From Alphaproteobacteria bacterium (GTDB lineage: Bacteria > Pseudomonadota > Alphaproteobacteria > Sphingomonadales > Sphingomonadaceae), in NCBI GenBank assembly GCA_018970445.1, contig JAGWWF010000009.1, positions 66,141 to 122,978 on the forward strand: 56,838 bases of DNA, written 5' to 3'. The notes beneath the pieces were generated by a model, which made no database searches, was not told the origin of the DNA, and saw only the letters and a list, made by a program, of their open reading frames with translations. Within the stretch, counting starts at the first letter, position 1; every line of letters starts with the position of its first letter. Shown piece by piece: positions 17,983 to 26,013 of the stretch. The position numbers were made by a program, and so were the translations under genes.

Positions 17983-18533
17983 TCCGTCTTATCGGCGATT
18001 TCGGCCAGAACAGCCAGAGGGCCCTTGTGCCCCGGTGCCACCCGCACCAGCAGGCGCTGGCCGGGCTGCGGATCGGCCAGGCCGGCGCGGCGCAGCGTTT
18101 CCATGTGGACGAAGATATCGGGCGAGCCATCATCGCGCACGACAAAGCCATAGCCCTTGAGCCGGTTGAACCATTTCACCGCCACCGGTTCCAGCGGGCC
18201 GGCCGCCGCCAGCATGGCCTGGGGATTGATGCGATCGGCGGCCCGTGCCGCGGCCAGTTCGGGATCGGGGCCAATGGCGGTGGACAGATCCAGATCGATG
18301 ATGCGGCGGGCCTGGCGGCCGCGTTCCCGTTCCACCACGATGCAGGTGAGGGTGCAGCCTTCGGGCAGGCTGCGCCGGCCGATCTCGCGCACCACCGAAA
18401 AATGCACCAGCACGTCGCGGCCTTCGCCGGTGCCGGGCAGCATGAAGCCGTAACCACGCACCGGATCGAACCATTTCATCGTGCCGCGCACGAACACTTC
18501 ATCGTCGGCCAGGATTTCTGATTGTTCGTCCAC
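17979..18533 (-). CDS. Tandem cold-shock domain protein
   Basis: About 184 residues with two cold-shock domains. The first (about residues 15-80) has [15 protein letters not shown] and RDVLVHFS; the second (about 115-180) has [16 protein letters not shown] and [13 protein letters not shown]. The aromatic RNP1/RNP2 residues are kept in both, so single-stranded nucleic acid binding is expected. Paired-domain versions occur widely in alphaproteobacteria. The start is GTG at 18533 or TTG at 18536; a GGGGGAG site lies 8 and 5 bases upstream respectively. Confidence 0.88.
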   Translation of the reverse strand: MDEQSEILADDEVFVRGTMKWFDPVRGYGFMLPGTGEGRDVLVHFSVVREIGRRSLPEGCTLTCIVVERERGRQARRIIDLDLSTAIGPDPELAAARAADRINPQAMLAAAGPLEPVAVKWFNRLKGYGFVVRDDGSPDIFVHMETLRRAGLADPQPGQRLLVRVAPGHKGPLAVLAEIADKTE

Positions 18534-18722
18534 CAATGCAACTCCCCCGCCGCCGATGCTCCCCCAAGCCAGGCGTTGTCCGGCCGCGCCGAAACTGCTG
18601 CCGATTCATGTTGTTTATTAACGAATTCTTTGCGCTCTGCAATCGGCAAACGGTCGGGGTCTGGCTGATCTTGCCGCTGGCCGCCGGCCATGCGAGACAG
18701 GCGCCAAAGGAAAGGCCAAGCG

Positions 18723-19307
18723 ATGAACCTGTCTGGAAGCGTTGCCATCGCTGCCCCGCGCGAACGTCTGTGGGCGGCACTGAACGATCCCGATGTGCTG
18801 GCCCGCTGCATCGATGGCGTTGAACAGCTGGTCCGTACCGATGGCGATGTGCCCAGCTTTGATGGCACATTGAACGCCAGGGTGGGGCCGGTGCGGGCGA
18901 AATTCGCCGGGCAGGTGCGGCTGGAAGACATTGTTGCGCCCGAACGCTATCGCCTGGTGGGCGAAGGCAAGGGCGGTGTCGCCGGCTTTGCCAAGGGGGC
19001 GGCCGATGTGCGGCTGACCAGCCTGGACGCAGGCAACACCCGGCTGGATTATGTGGTCGATGCGCAGGTGGGCGGCAAGCTGGCGCAGCTGGGCGCCCGC
19101 CTGATCGAAGGCACCGCCAAGGCCTATGCCGAACATTTCTTCGCCGCCCTGAAAACGCATGTGGAAGGCGCGGACGAGGCCGCCCCGCCACCGGAACCCG
19201 CAGCACCAGCCGCCACCACGCCCGGCATGTCGCCTTTGCTGTGGGGCGGCGGCCTGATGCTGCTGGTGCTGCTGTTCCTGGGCTGGCAGTGGCTGGCCGG
19301 GCCATGA
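18723..19307 (+). CDS. CoxG/SRPBCC family carbon monoxide dehydrogenase subunit G-like protein
   Basis: 194 residues. The first ~150 form a START-like fold of the CoxG family (MNLSGSVAIAAPRERLWAAL...RCIDGVEQL...RAKFAGQVRL). A Pro/Ala linker then leads to one C-terminal transmembrane helix (LLWGGGLMLLVLLFLGWQWLA), which fits the known role of CoxG in anchoring CO dehydrogenase to the membrane. AAGGAAAGG precedes the ATG. It starts a three-gene operon with xdhC and a molybdopterin transferase; no oxidase subunits are present nearby. Confidence 0.85.
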   Translation: MNLSGSVAIAAPRERLWAALNDPDVLARCIDGVEQLVRTDGDVPSFDGTLNARVGPVRAKFAGQVRLEDIVAPERYRLVGEGKGGVAGFAKGAADVRLTSLDAGNTRLDYVVDAQVGGKLAQLGARLIEGTAKAYAEHFFAALKTHVEGADEAAPPPEPAAPAATTPGMSPLLWGGGLMLLVLLFLGWQWLAGP

Positions 19308-20242
19308 CCGGCGATGACGATCTGGCCACCCTGGCCCGGGCGCTGGAATGGCACGCGGCTGGCCATGGCGTTGCCGTTGCAACGGTGATCAGCACCTGGG
19401 GTTCCGCCCCGCGCCGCGAAGGCAGCCATCTGGCGGTGCGCGCCGATGGCCTGTTCGCCGGCAGCGTTTCGGGCGGCTGTGTGGAGGCCGAGGTGATCCT
19501 GGCCGCGCAGGCGCTGATCGCCGCCAGTGCCGGCCATGACGTGCTGGAATTCGGCGTGGCCGACAGCGTGGCCTGGGCCGCCGGCCTGGCCTGCGGTGGG
19601 CGCATCGCCATCCTGGTGCAGCGGCTGGCCGCCGATGGCCTGCCGCCCGCGCTGCTGGCCGATGTGCTGGCCGCCACGGCGCGGGGCGACGGTGGCGCGA
19701 TCAGCAGCGATCCCGCCACCGGCCGCAGCCTGGCCGGGCGCGACGGCCCCTTCGTGCGCGAATATCCACCGCCACGCCGGCTGTTCATCATCGGCGCCGT
19801 GCACATCGCCCAGGCGCTGGTGCCGCTGGCCGCCGGGCTGGGCATTGCGGCCACGGTGATCGATCCGCGCGGGCTGTTTGCGGCCGATGCCCGCTTTGCC
19901 GGGCTGGCGCTGGATCGGCGCTGGCCGGATGAGGCGCTGGCCGAACTGAAACCCAATGCCGCCAGCGCGGTGGTGGCGCTCACCCACGATCCCAAGATCG
20001 ACGATGTCGCGCTGGCCTGCGCGCTGGCCTCGCCGGCCTTCTATATTGCAGCGCTGGGCAGCCGCAAGAATCACGCCGGCCGGCTGGAACGGCTGGCGGC
20101 ATTGGGCTTTGGCCCCGCCGATCTGGCGCGGGTGCACGGGCCGGCGGGCCTGGCCATCGGCGCCATCGGCCCGGCCGAAATCGCCCTGGCCATCGCCGCC
20201 CAGATGGTGGCGGGGTGGCGGGGTGCGCTGGCACCGCGATGA
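19304..20242 (+). CDS. XdhC/CoxI family molybdenum cofactor maturation protein
   Basis: 312 residues. The N-terminal XdhC/CoxI domain has TWGSAPRREGSHLAV and SVSGGCVEAEV; the C-terminal Rossmann-like domain has FIIGAVHIAQALVPLAA and DPRGLFA, then ALGSRKNHAGRLERL. These proteins bind molybdenum cofactor and insert the sulfurated form into xanthine-dehydrogenase-type enzymes. It overlaps coxG and the next gene by 4 bp each. Confidence 0.9.
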   Translation: MTGDDDLATLARALEWHAAGHGVAVATVISTWGSAPRREGSHLAVRADGLFAGSVSGGCVEAEVILAAQALIAASAGHDVLEFGVADSVAWAAGLACGGRIAILVQRLAADGLPPALLADVLAATARGDGGAISSDPATGRSLAGRDGPFVREYPPPRRLFIIGAVHIAQALVPLAAGLGIAATVIDPRGLFAADARFAGLALDRRWPDEALAELKPNAASAVVALTHDPKIDDVALACALASPAFYIAALGSRKNHAGRLERLAALGFGPADLARVHGPAGLAIGAIGPAEIALAIAAQMVAGWRGALAPR

Positions 20243-21795
20243 AGTTCGGGCCTGTCCCGCTGGCCGCCGCGCTGGGCGCCACGCTGGCACATGGCCAGCT
20301 GCTGGGCGGCCGCCGGCTGGCCAAGGGCCACCGGTTGACCGCCGCCGATCTGGCCGCGGCGCGGGCCGAAGGACTGGCCGAACTGGTGGTGGCCCAGCTG
20401 GCCGCCGATGATGTGGCCGAAGACGCCGCCGCCCTGGCGCTGGCCCGGGCGCTGGCCGGGCCGGGCACACGGCTGCTCGCGCCGGTGCATGGCCGGGTCA
20501 ATCTGGCGGCGGCGGCCGATGGCCTGTTGCAGCTGCCGGCGGGCATGGTGGCAGCGGTGAACAACGTGGACGACGCCATCACCCTGGCCAGCCTGCCCGC
20601 CGGCCGGCGGGTGGCCGCCGGCGAGATCATCGCCACCATCAAGATCATCCCCTATGGCGTGCCGGCGGCCACGCTGGCCACCGCGCTGGCCAGGGCGCAA
20701 TCGCTGGCGGTGGCGCCATTCCGGCCGCTGGCCGCCAGCCTGATTGCCACCACCCTGCCCGGCACCAGTGCCAAGGCGCTGGACAAGCTGGCGCGGATCA
20801 CCACGGCGCGGCTGGCCGGGCTGGGCAGTGCGCTGGTGGTCGTCCCGCCCTGCCCGCACGACACGGCGGCGCTGGCCGGGCGGCTGGCCGGGCTGGCCGG
20901 CGATGTGCTGCTGGTGGCCGGCGCATCGGCCACGGTGGACCGGGCCGATGTGATCCCGGCCGCCATCCTGGCCGCCGGCGGCCAGGTGGAGCGGGTGGGC
21001 ATGCCGGTTGATCCGGGCAATCTGCTGGTGCTGGGCCGGCTGGGCGGCCGGCCGGTGATCGGCCTGCCCGGCTGTGCCCGCAGCCCGAAACGCAACGGCC
21101 TGGATATCGTGCTGGAACATCTGGCGGCCGGCCTGCCGGTGGACAGCGCGATGATCGCCGGCCTGGGCGAAGGCGGCCTGCTGCCCGAAGCCGAGCGGCC
21201 GGAACCGCGCACCGCCGCCGCCGCGCCCGGCCGGGTGGGCGCGCTGCTGCTGGCCGCCGGCCGATCCAGCCGCTTTGGCGGCGAGCACAAGTTGCTGGCG
21301 CTGTGGCGCGGCCAGCCGCTGGTGGCGCATGTCGCCGATGCCATCGCCGCGGCCGGCCTGCCGCCGCCGCTGGTGGTGCTGGGCCATGATGGGGAACGGG
21401 TGCGCGCTGCGCTGGCCGGGCGGGCAGCGCGCTTTGTGGTGGCCGCCGATTGGGCCGATGGCATGGGCCGCAGCCTGGCCGCCGGCATCGCGGCGGTGCC
21501 GGCCGATTGGGATGCGGCGCTGGTCTGCCTGGCCGACATGCCGGCGGTGGAAGCCGGCCTGATCGCGGCGCTGGCGGCGGCGGCCGGCGACGTGGTGATG
21601 CCCACATGGGATGGCCGGCGTGGCCACCCGGTGCGCTGGCCGCGCGCTGCCTTTGGCCGCCTGCGCCAGTTGAGCGGCGATCAGGGCGGCCGGGCGCTGC
21701 TGGCCGATTTCGCCGTCACCGAGGTGGCGGCGCCGTCGCCAGCCTGCCTGATCGATGTGGACACACCGGCCGCCCTGGCCACTCTCGGCGATTGA
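20239..21795 (+). CDS. Molybdopterin-binding / molybdenum cofactor cytidylyltransferase fusion
   Basis: 518 residues. The N-terminal ~330 residues are a MoeA/MoaB-like molybdopterin-binding region, with ATTLPGTSAKALDKLARIT and PVDPGNLLVLGRLGGRPVIGLPGCARSPKRNG as landmarks. The C-terminal ~180 are an NTP-transferase fold with LLLAAGRSSRFGGEHKLL, CLADMPAV and a GHPVRW motif typical of MocA. Known MocA enzymes make the cytosine dinucleotide form of the cofactor used by CO and aldehyde dehydrogenases. The two-domain fusion is seen in other alphaproteobacteria. Last gene of the coxG-xdhC operon. Confidence 0.85.
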   Translation: MKFGPVPLAAALGATLAHGQLLGGRRLAKGHRLTAADLAAARAEGLAELVVAQLAADDVAEDAAALALARALAGPGTRLLAPVHGRVNLAAAADGLLQLPAGMVAAVNNVDDAITLASLPAGRRVAAGEIIATIKIIPYGVPAATLATALARAQSLAVAPFRPLAASLIATTLPGTSAKALDKLARITTARLAGLGSALVVVPPCPHDTAALAGRLAGLAGDVLLVAGASATVDRADVIPAAILAAGGQVERVGMPVDPGNLLVLGRLGGRPVIGLPGCARSPKRNGLDIVLEHLAAGLPVDSAMIAGLGEGGLLPEAERPEPRTAAAAPGRVGALLLAAGRSSRFGGEHKLLALWRGQPLVAHVADAIAAAGLPPPLVVLGHDGERVRAALAGRAARFVVAADWADGMGRSLAAGIAAVPADWDAALVCLADMPAVEAGLIAALAAAAGDVVMPTWDGRRGHPVRWPRAAFGRLRQLSGDQGGRALLADFAVTEVAAPSPACLIDVDTPAALATLGD

Positions 21796-21806
21796 AGCGG
21801 CGCGCA

Positions 21807-21812
21807 TATAAT
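21807..21812 (+). promoter_or_regulatory. TATAAT -10 element before the dienelactone hydrolase gene
   Basis: A perfect TATAAT in the AT-rich sequence CATATAATATAC, 37 bases before the ATG. No good -35 box is found at the expected distance, so the promoter may depend on an activator. The gap after the molybdopterin transferase gene is only 53 bp. Confidence 0.45.
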
Positions 21813-21848
21813 ATACACTTGGCCGCAGACCCACCCAAGGAGCCTGCC

Positions 21849-22751
21849 ATGGCCGATGCCCAGCCCACGCCCGCAATGATCGCGCTGTATGATCGCTTCA
21901 CCCATAGCGGCGACATGAGCCGCCGCGAACTGATGGCGCAGATGACGCGGCTGGCCGGCAGCGCCGCTGCTGCCGGGGCCATGCTGGGGGTGATTGGCGG
22001 CCAGGCCGATGCAGCGCCGCTGGTGGCGGCCGATGATCCACGCATCAAGGCCGCCGATGTGCGCTTTGATGCTGGCGGCCGCACGCTGGGCGGCTATCTG
22101 GCGCAGCCCGTCAAGGGCGCGGCGGCCGCGCCGCGCGTGCTGGTGATCCACGAAAATCGCGGCCTGAACGATCATATCCGCGATGTGGCGCGGCGGCTGG
22201 CCAGCGCTGGCCTGGTGGCATTGGCCGCCGATTTCCTGTTGCCGGCCGGCGGCACCCCCACCCAGCCCGACGGCGCAACCAGTGCCGAAGATGTGGCGCG
22301 CGGCATGATCGGCAAGCTGGACCGGGCGCAGACCGTGGCCGATGGCGTCGCCATGCTGAACTGGCTGGCGGCCAGCGCCCCGGGCAAGGGCACGCCCGGA
22401 GCGGTGGGGTTCTGCTGGGGCGGCGGCATGGTCAATGCGCTGGCGGTCGCCGCCGGGCCGGCCTTGCGCGCCGGCGCCGCCTATTATGGCGCGGCCCCGC
22501 CCGATGCGGCGGGGGCGGCCAATGTGAAGGCGCGGCTGCTGCTGCACTATGCCGGGCTGGATGATCGCATCAACGCCATGGGCCCCGCCTGGCAGGCGGC
22601 GCTGACGGCCGCCGGGGTGCGCTTTGACGCCTTCACCTATCCGGGCGTCAACCACGCCTTCAACAACGACACGGCGGTGGGCCGCTATGATGCCGCCGCC
22701 GCGGCGCTGGCCTGGGAACGCACGCTCGCCCTGCTCAAATCGCCCGGTTGA
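21849..22751 (+). CDS. Dienelactone hydrolase family protein, probably exported
   Basis: 300 residues. Alpha/beta hydrolase with nucleophile motif GFCWGGG, aspartate in AGLDDRIN and histidine in GVNHAFNND, the Cys-Asp-His set of dienelactone hydrolases. An SRRELMAQ...GSAAAAGAMLG stretch (about residues 24-50) looks like a Tat signal, though it lies further in than usual. True substrates of this paralogous group are generally unknown. The ATG at 21849 has an AAGGAG site 6 bases upstream; the frame is open far upstream but overlaps the previous gene. Confidence 0.85.
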   Translation: MADAQPTPAMIALYDRFTHSGDMSRRELMAQMTRLAGSAAAAGAMLGVIGGQADAAPLVAADDPRIKAADVRFDAGGRTLGGYLAQPVKGAAAAPRVLVIHENRGLNDHIRDVARRLASAGLVALAADFLLPAGGTPTQPDGATSAEDVARGMIGKLDRAQTVADGVAMLNWLAASAPGKGTPGAVGFCWGGGMVNALAVAAGPALRAGAAYYGAAPPDAAGAANVKARLLLHYAGLDDRINAMGPAWQAALTAAGVRFDAFTYPGVNHAFNNDTAVGRYDAAAAALAWERTLALLKSPG

Positions 22752-22756
22752 TTATC

Positions 22757-22766
22757 TGCATATGCA
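22757..22766. promoter_or_regulatory. Candidate MarR operator palindrome
   Basis: TGCATATGCA, a perfect 10-base palindrome in an AT-rich stretch (ATTATCTGCATATGCATGTT), 16 bases before the GTG of the MarR gene. MarR proteins commonly bind such palindromes at their own promoters. The outer flanks do not match well. Confidence 0.4.
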
Positions 22767-22781
22767 TGTTAATTGGGGCGC

Positions 22782-23231
22782 GTGAACGGTGCCCCTGCCC
22801 TTTCTGTCGCCAGCCTGTGCACGGCTGCCAAGGTGCGGCGGCTGTCGCGCCGGGTCAGCCAGATCTATGACGAAGCACTCGGCCCGCATGGGCTGACGGT
22901 GGGGCAATATGGGCTGCTGGCCTGCCTGTCGCGGCGGCGCGGCGCCGCCATCGGCGCGCTGGCCACCCTGTTGGCGGCCGATGCCTCCACCGTGTCCCGC
23001 CTGGTCAAGCCGCTGGCGGCAGCCGGCCTGATCCTGATCCGCAGCGCGCCCGATGATCGGCGCAGCAAGCTGGTGTGGCTGTCGGACGATGGCCACCGCC
23101 GGCGCAGCGCCGCACAAACCGGCTGGCAGGCCGCGCAGGATCGGATGGCGGCGGCCCTGGGCGACGGCCGCCTGGCCGCGCTGCGTTTCATGCTGGATGA
23201 TGCCCATGAACGGCTGGAGGATAGCGAATGA
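22782..23231 (+). CDS. MarR-family transcriptional regulator
   Basis: 149 residues. The winged helix region has LTVGQYGLLACLSRR, IGALATLLAADASTVSRLVKPLAAAGLI (recognition helix) and SAPDDRRSKLVWLSDDGHR (wing), typical of MarR. Ligand unknown. The GTG at 22782 is the likely start; an in-frame TTG lies at 22773. Its TGA overlaps the ATG of the thioesterase gene, so it probably regulates its own operon of a thioesterase, an SDR and an isomerase. Confidence 0.88.
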   Translation: MNGAPALSVASLCTAAKVRRLSRRVSQIYDEALGPHGLTVGQYGLLACLSRRRGAAIGALATLLAADASTVSRLVKPLAAAGLILIRSAPDDRRSKLVWLSDDGHRRRSAAQTGWQAAQDRMAAALGDGRLAALRFMLDDAHERLEDSE

Positions 23232-23674
23232 CTGCAATTGCAGATGAAACCCCCGGCTTGCAGGCCATGCGCCAGCTTGCCGCCAGCGCCGGTGGCATGG
23301 GCGGCATGGGCGGCCTGATGGGCATGACCGGCGGCGAGGCCGCGCCCGGCCTGATGATCTTTCATGCCAGCGCAGGCCCGCAGCATGGCAACCCGATCGG
23401 CATCACCCACGGCGGCTTTGCCGCCACCCTGCTGGACAGTTGCATGAGCTGTGCGGTGCACACCACCCTGGCCGCCGGCGAAACCTATGTGACGACCGAT
23501 CTGCATGTCAGTTTCATCAAGGCGATCACCCCGGCCACCGGCACCGTGACCGCGCGCGGCGAGGTGTTGAGCCGCGGCCGCCGGCTGGCGACGGCGCGCG
23601 GCACCTTGACCGACAGTGCCGGCCGGCTGCTGGCCAGCGGCATTGTCACCTGCATGATCATGGCCGCGCCATGA
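23228..23674 (+). CDS. PaaI-type hotdog thioesterase
   Basis: 148 residues. HGNPIGITHGGFAATLLDSCMSCAVHT is the PaaI-family active-site helix, and VTTDLHVSFIKAITPATGTVTARGEV the following sheet. Predicted to hydrolyse an acyl-CoA, often an aromatic one. A glycine/methionine-rich stretch (GGMGGMGGLMGM, residues 19-30) sits before the hotdog core and is unusual. Overlaps both neighbours by 4 bp. Confidence 0.88.
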   Translation: MTAIADETPGLQAMRQLAASAGGMGGMGGLMGMTGGEAAPGLMIFHASAGPQHGNPIGITHGGFAATLLDSCMSCAVHTTLAAGETYVTTDLHVSFIKAITPATGTVTARGEVLSRGRRLATARGTLTDSAGRLLASGIVTCMIMAAP

Positions 23675-24393
23675 GCGGCGTGGCGGTGGTGATCGGGGCC
23701 GGCGATGCCACCGGCGGCGCGGTGGCGGCGGCCTTTGCCCGCGATGGCCTGATTGCCGTGCCGGTGCGCCGCCATGCCGACAAGCTGGCCCCGCTGGCGC
23801 TGCGCATCGCGGCCGAAGGCGGCCAGTGCGTGGCCGTGGGCGCCGATGCCCGCGACGAAGCCGCGATGATCGCCCTGTTCGACCGGATCGAGGCCGACAT
23901 CGGCCCGGTCGAAGTGCTGGTGTTCAACATCGGGGCCAATTCGCCGATGCCGATTCTGGACGAAAGCGTGCGGCGCTATACCAAGATCTGGGAAATGTGT
24001 GCGCTGGCCGGATTCATCACCGCACGCGAGGCGGCGCGGCGCATGGCCCCACGCGCATCCGGCACGATCATCTTCACCGGCGCGACCGCATCCTTGCGCG
24101 GATCGGCCGGCTTTGCCGGCTTTGCCGGCGGCAAGTTCGCGCTGCGCAGCCTGGCGCAGGCGATGGCGCGCGAATTGGGGCCAAAGGGCATCCATGTTGC
24201 CCACAGCATCATCGATGGCGCGATCGACACCGAATTCATCGCCAGCAATTTCCCGGCACGTTACGCCCTGAAGGATCAGGATGGAATATTGGACCCGGAG
24301 GCGATTGCCGCCGAATATGTGCGGCTGCACCACCAGCCGCGCAGCGCCTGGACGCACGAGCTGGATCTGCGCCCGTGGCTGGAACGCTGGTGA
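23671..24393 (+). CDS. Short-chain dehydrogenase family protein with altered catalytic site
   Basis: 240 residues with the Rossmann start VVIGAGDATGGAVAAAFARDG and the core NIGANSPMPILD (the NNAG-like region). At the usual YxxxK position the sequence is FAGGK, and the serine normally 13 residues before the tyrosine is alanine (in GATAS). A 9-bp tandem duplication (GGCTTTGCC twice) lies just before the lysine. The dinucleotide fold is clear but a normal reductase mechanism is not assured. Third gene of the MarR operon. Confidence 0.85.
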   Translation: MSGVAVVIGAGDATGGAVAAAFARDGLIAVPVRRHADKLAPLALRIAAEGGQCVAVGADARDEAAMIALFDRIEADIGPVEVLVFNIGANSPMPILDESVRRYTKIWEMCALAGFITAREAARRMAPRASGTIIFTGATASLRGSAGFAGFAGGKFALRSLAQAMARELGPKGIHVAHSIIDGAIDTEFIASNFPARYALKDQDGILDPEAIAAEYVRLHHQPRSAWTHELDLRPWLERW

Positions 24394-24404
24394 AGGAGAC
24401 GAAC

Positions 24405-24992
24405 ATGCCCCATCCAATCGAGTTTCTGTTCGATGTCGGTTCGCCCACCGCCTATCTGGCCTGGCACCGGCTGAAGGGAATCGCGGCGCGCACCGGCGCG
24501 GCCGTGCAGCCGGTGCCGATTCTGCTGGGCGGGGTGTTCAAGGCCACGGGCGGCAGCCCGCCGGGCGCGGTGGCGGCCAAGGGCCGCTGGATGAACGAGG
24601 ACATGCAGCGCTGGGCGGCGCGCGATGGCATCACGCTGGCGATGAACCCATTTTTCCCGGTCAACACCATCACCATGATGCGGATATTGGCCGGCCTGGC
24701 TGACGATGCGCGTTTTGATGCTGTGACTGACACGCTGTTTGCCGGCATGTGGCGGCACGGCCGCAACATGGCCGATGCCGACATATTGGCCGAGACCTTG
24801 ACGCAGGACGGCAAAGACGCCGCCGCGCTGCTGGCGCTGGCGCAAGCGCCGGAGGTGAAGCAGCGCCTGATCAGCAACACCGAAGCCGCCGTGGCGCGCG
24901 GCGTGTTCGGCGCGCCCACCTGTTTCGTGGCCGGGCAGATGCATTTTGGCCAGGACCGGCTGGACTGGGTGGAGGCGGCGGCGCTGGGGTGA
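24405..24992 (+). CDS. 2-hydroxychromene-2-carboxylate isomerase-like (DsbA-family) protein
   Basis: 195 residues. IEFLFDVGSPTAYLAWHRL and GVFGAPTCFVAGQMHFGQDRLDWVE match the kappa-class glutathione-transferase/HCCA isomerase family. The known member NahD isomerises a naphthalene intermediate with glutathione; many homologues have other, unknown substrates. AAGGAG lies 7 bases before the ATG. Last gene of the MarR-thioesterase-SDR unit, 11 bp after the SDR, and followed by a repeat and a terminator. Confidence 0.87.
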   Translation: MPHPIEFLFDVGSPTAYLAWHRLKGIAARTGAAVQPVPILLGGVFKATGGSPPGAVAAKGRWMNEDMQRWAARDGITLAMNPFFPVNTITMMRILAGLADDARFDAVTDTLFAGMWRHGRNMADADILAETLTQDGKDAAALLALAQAPEVKQRLISNTEAAVARGVFGAPTCFVAGQMHFGQDRLDWVEAAALG

Positions 24993-24995
24993 AAA

Positions 24996-25107
24996 ATCCT
25001 CCCCCTCTGGGGGAGGTGCCCGCAGGTCGGAGGGGGAGACCAGGGACTGCGCCCGACCAGCCCCCCGCGTCGCCCTTCGGGCGCCACCTCCCCCAGAGGG
25101 GGAGGAT
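24996..25107. repeat. 112-bp element with perfect 23-bp inverted ends
   Basis: The left arm 24996-25018 and right arm 25085-25107 are exact reverse complements (23 bases, beginning ATCCTCCCCCTCTGG). Each arm is itself nearly palindromic (CCTCCCCCTCTGGGGGAGG). The interior is GC-rich and noncoding. One arm-like copy occurs at 2138-2156. It resembles the miniature palindromic repeats scattered between sphingomonad genes. Confidence 0.85.
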
Positions 25108-25143
25108 AAAAAAGGCCCGGCAGATTGCTCTGCCGGGCCTTTT
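25108..25143. terminator. Bidirectional rho-independent terminator
   Basis: GGCCCGGCAGA (25114-25124) pairs perfectly with TCTGCCGGGCC (25129-25139) around a TTGC loop. Six A residues precede and four T residues follow, so it works on both strands. It separates the plus-strand isomerase operon from the minus-strand Bax-inhibitor gene. Confidence 0.92.
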
Positions 25144-25165
25144 CATGCGGCTGTATCAGCCTGTG

Positions 25166-25915
25166 TCAGTCGCGGTTGCCCATGAAGCTGAGCAGGAACT
25201 GGAACAGGTTGACGAAGTTGAGATACAGCGTCAGCGCGCCCATCACCGCGGCCTTGCCGGCGAAATCGGTGCCGGCAACCTGATAATACAGGTCGCGCAG
25301 GCGCTGCGTGTCATAGGCGGTGAGGCCGGCGAAGATCAGCACGCCCAGGATGTTCACCGCCAGTTGCAGGCCGGTGGAGCCAATGAAGATGTTGGCGATC
25401 GAGGCGATGATGATGCCGACCAGGCCCATGAACAGGAAGCGGCCAAACGCCGACAGATCCTTTTTCGTGGTGTAGCCATAGAGGCTGAGCGCGGCGAAGC
25501 TGGCGGCCGTCACGAAGAAGGTCTGCGCCACCGACGCGCCGGTGTAGCGGGCGAAGATCGTGCTCATCGACACGCCCATCAGCGCGGCATAGGCCCAATA
25601 CAGGCCCTTGACCGTGGGGGTGGACATGCGGTTGAGGCCAAAGCTCATCGCCATGACCATGCCGAGCGGCGACAGCATGGCGACCCAGCCCAGGATGGTG
25701 GGGCGGCCGAATTCGTTGAAGAACACCGCGAACAGCGCCGGGGTGGAATAGACCAGCAGCGCGACGATGCCGGTGAGCAGCACGCCCGATGCCATATAGT
25801 TGTAGATGCCCAGCATGTAGCTGCGCAGGCCGGCATCATAACCGGCCGCCGAGCCAGTGGCGTTTGGGGCCTGGGCCCGGAAGGCGGCAAGCCGGGGGTC
25901 CATGTTGTTGGCCAT
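25166..25915 (-). CDS. Bax inhibitor-1/YccA family membrane protein
   Basis: 249 residues with seven predicted membrane segments, for example YNYMASGVLLTGIVALLVY, ILGWVAMLSPLGMVMAMSFG and LFMGLVGIIIASIANIFIG. AYDTQRLRDLYYQ near the C-terminus holds the conserved aspartate of this family. Bacterial members are proposed calcium-leak channels or regulators of the FtsH protease. The ATG at 25915 (MANNMDPRL) is chosen because an AGGAGG site lies 9 bases upstream; earlier in-frame ATGs touch or precede that site. Confidence 0.92.
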   Translation of the reverse strand: MANNMDPRLAAFRAQAPNATGSAAGYDAGLRSYMLGIYNYMASGVLLTGIVALLVYSTPALFAVFFNEFGRPTILGWVAMLSPLGMVMAMSFGLNRMSTPTVKGLYWAYAALMGVSMSTIFARYTGASVAQTFFVTAASFAALSLYGYTTKKDLSAFGRFLFMGLVGIIIASIANIFIGSTGLQLAVNILGVLIFAGLTAYDTQRLRDLYYQVAGTDFAGKAAVMGALTLYLNFVNLFQFLLSFMGNRD

Positions 25916-25959
25916 GTGATTCATCCTCCTGTGACCGGCATAGGGCCGGCGACGCACTG

Positions 25960-25988
25960 AATATCGGGCATCTTGCCTGAATATTCAA
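25960..25988 (-). promoter_or_regulatory. Sigma-70-type promoter for the Bax-inhibitor gene
   Basis: On the minus strand: TTGAAT (25988-25983), a 17-base spacer and GATATT (25965-25960), about 45 bp before the start codon. The spacer is ideal, with 4-5 of 6 matches in each box. Confidence 0.6.
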
Positions 25989-26013
25989 TGACCCGTGCGA
26001 CGAACGGTGGGCT

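Noticed and set aside
20071-21876. A 601-codon open frame antisense to the xdhC and molybdopterin transferase genes
   Set aside because: Rich in Gly, Arg, His and Gln with no family motif, typical of high-GC antisense shadows; the sense genes have clear motifs.
24996-25107. A CRISPR repeat pair
   Set aside because: Only two inverted arms and one interior; CRISPR needs several direct repeats with regular spacers.
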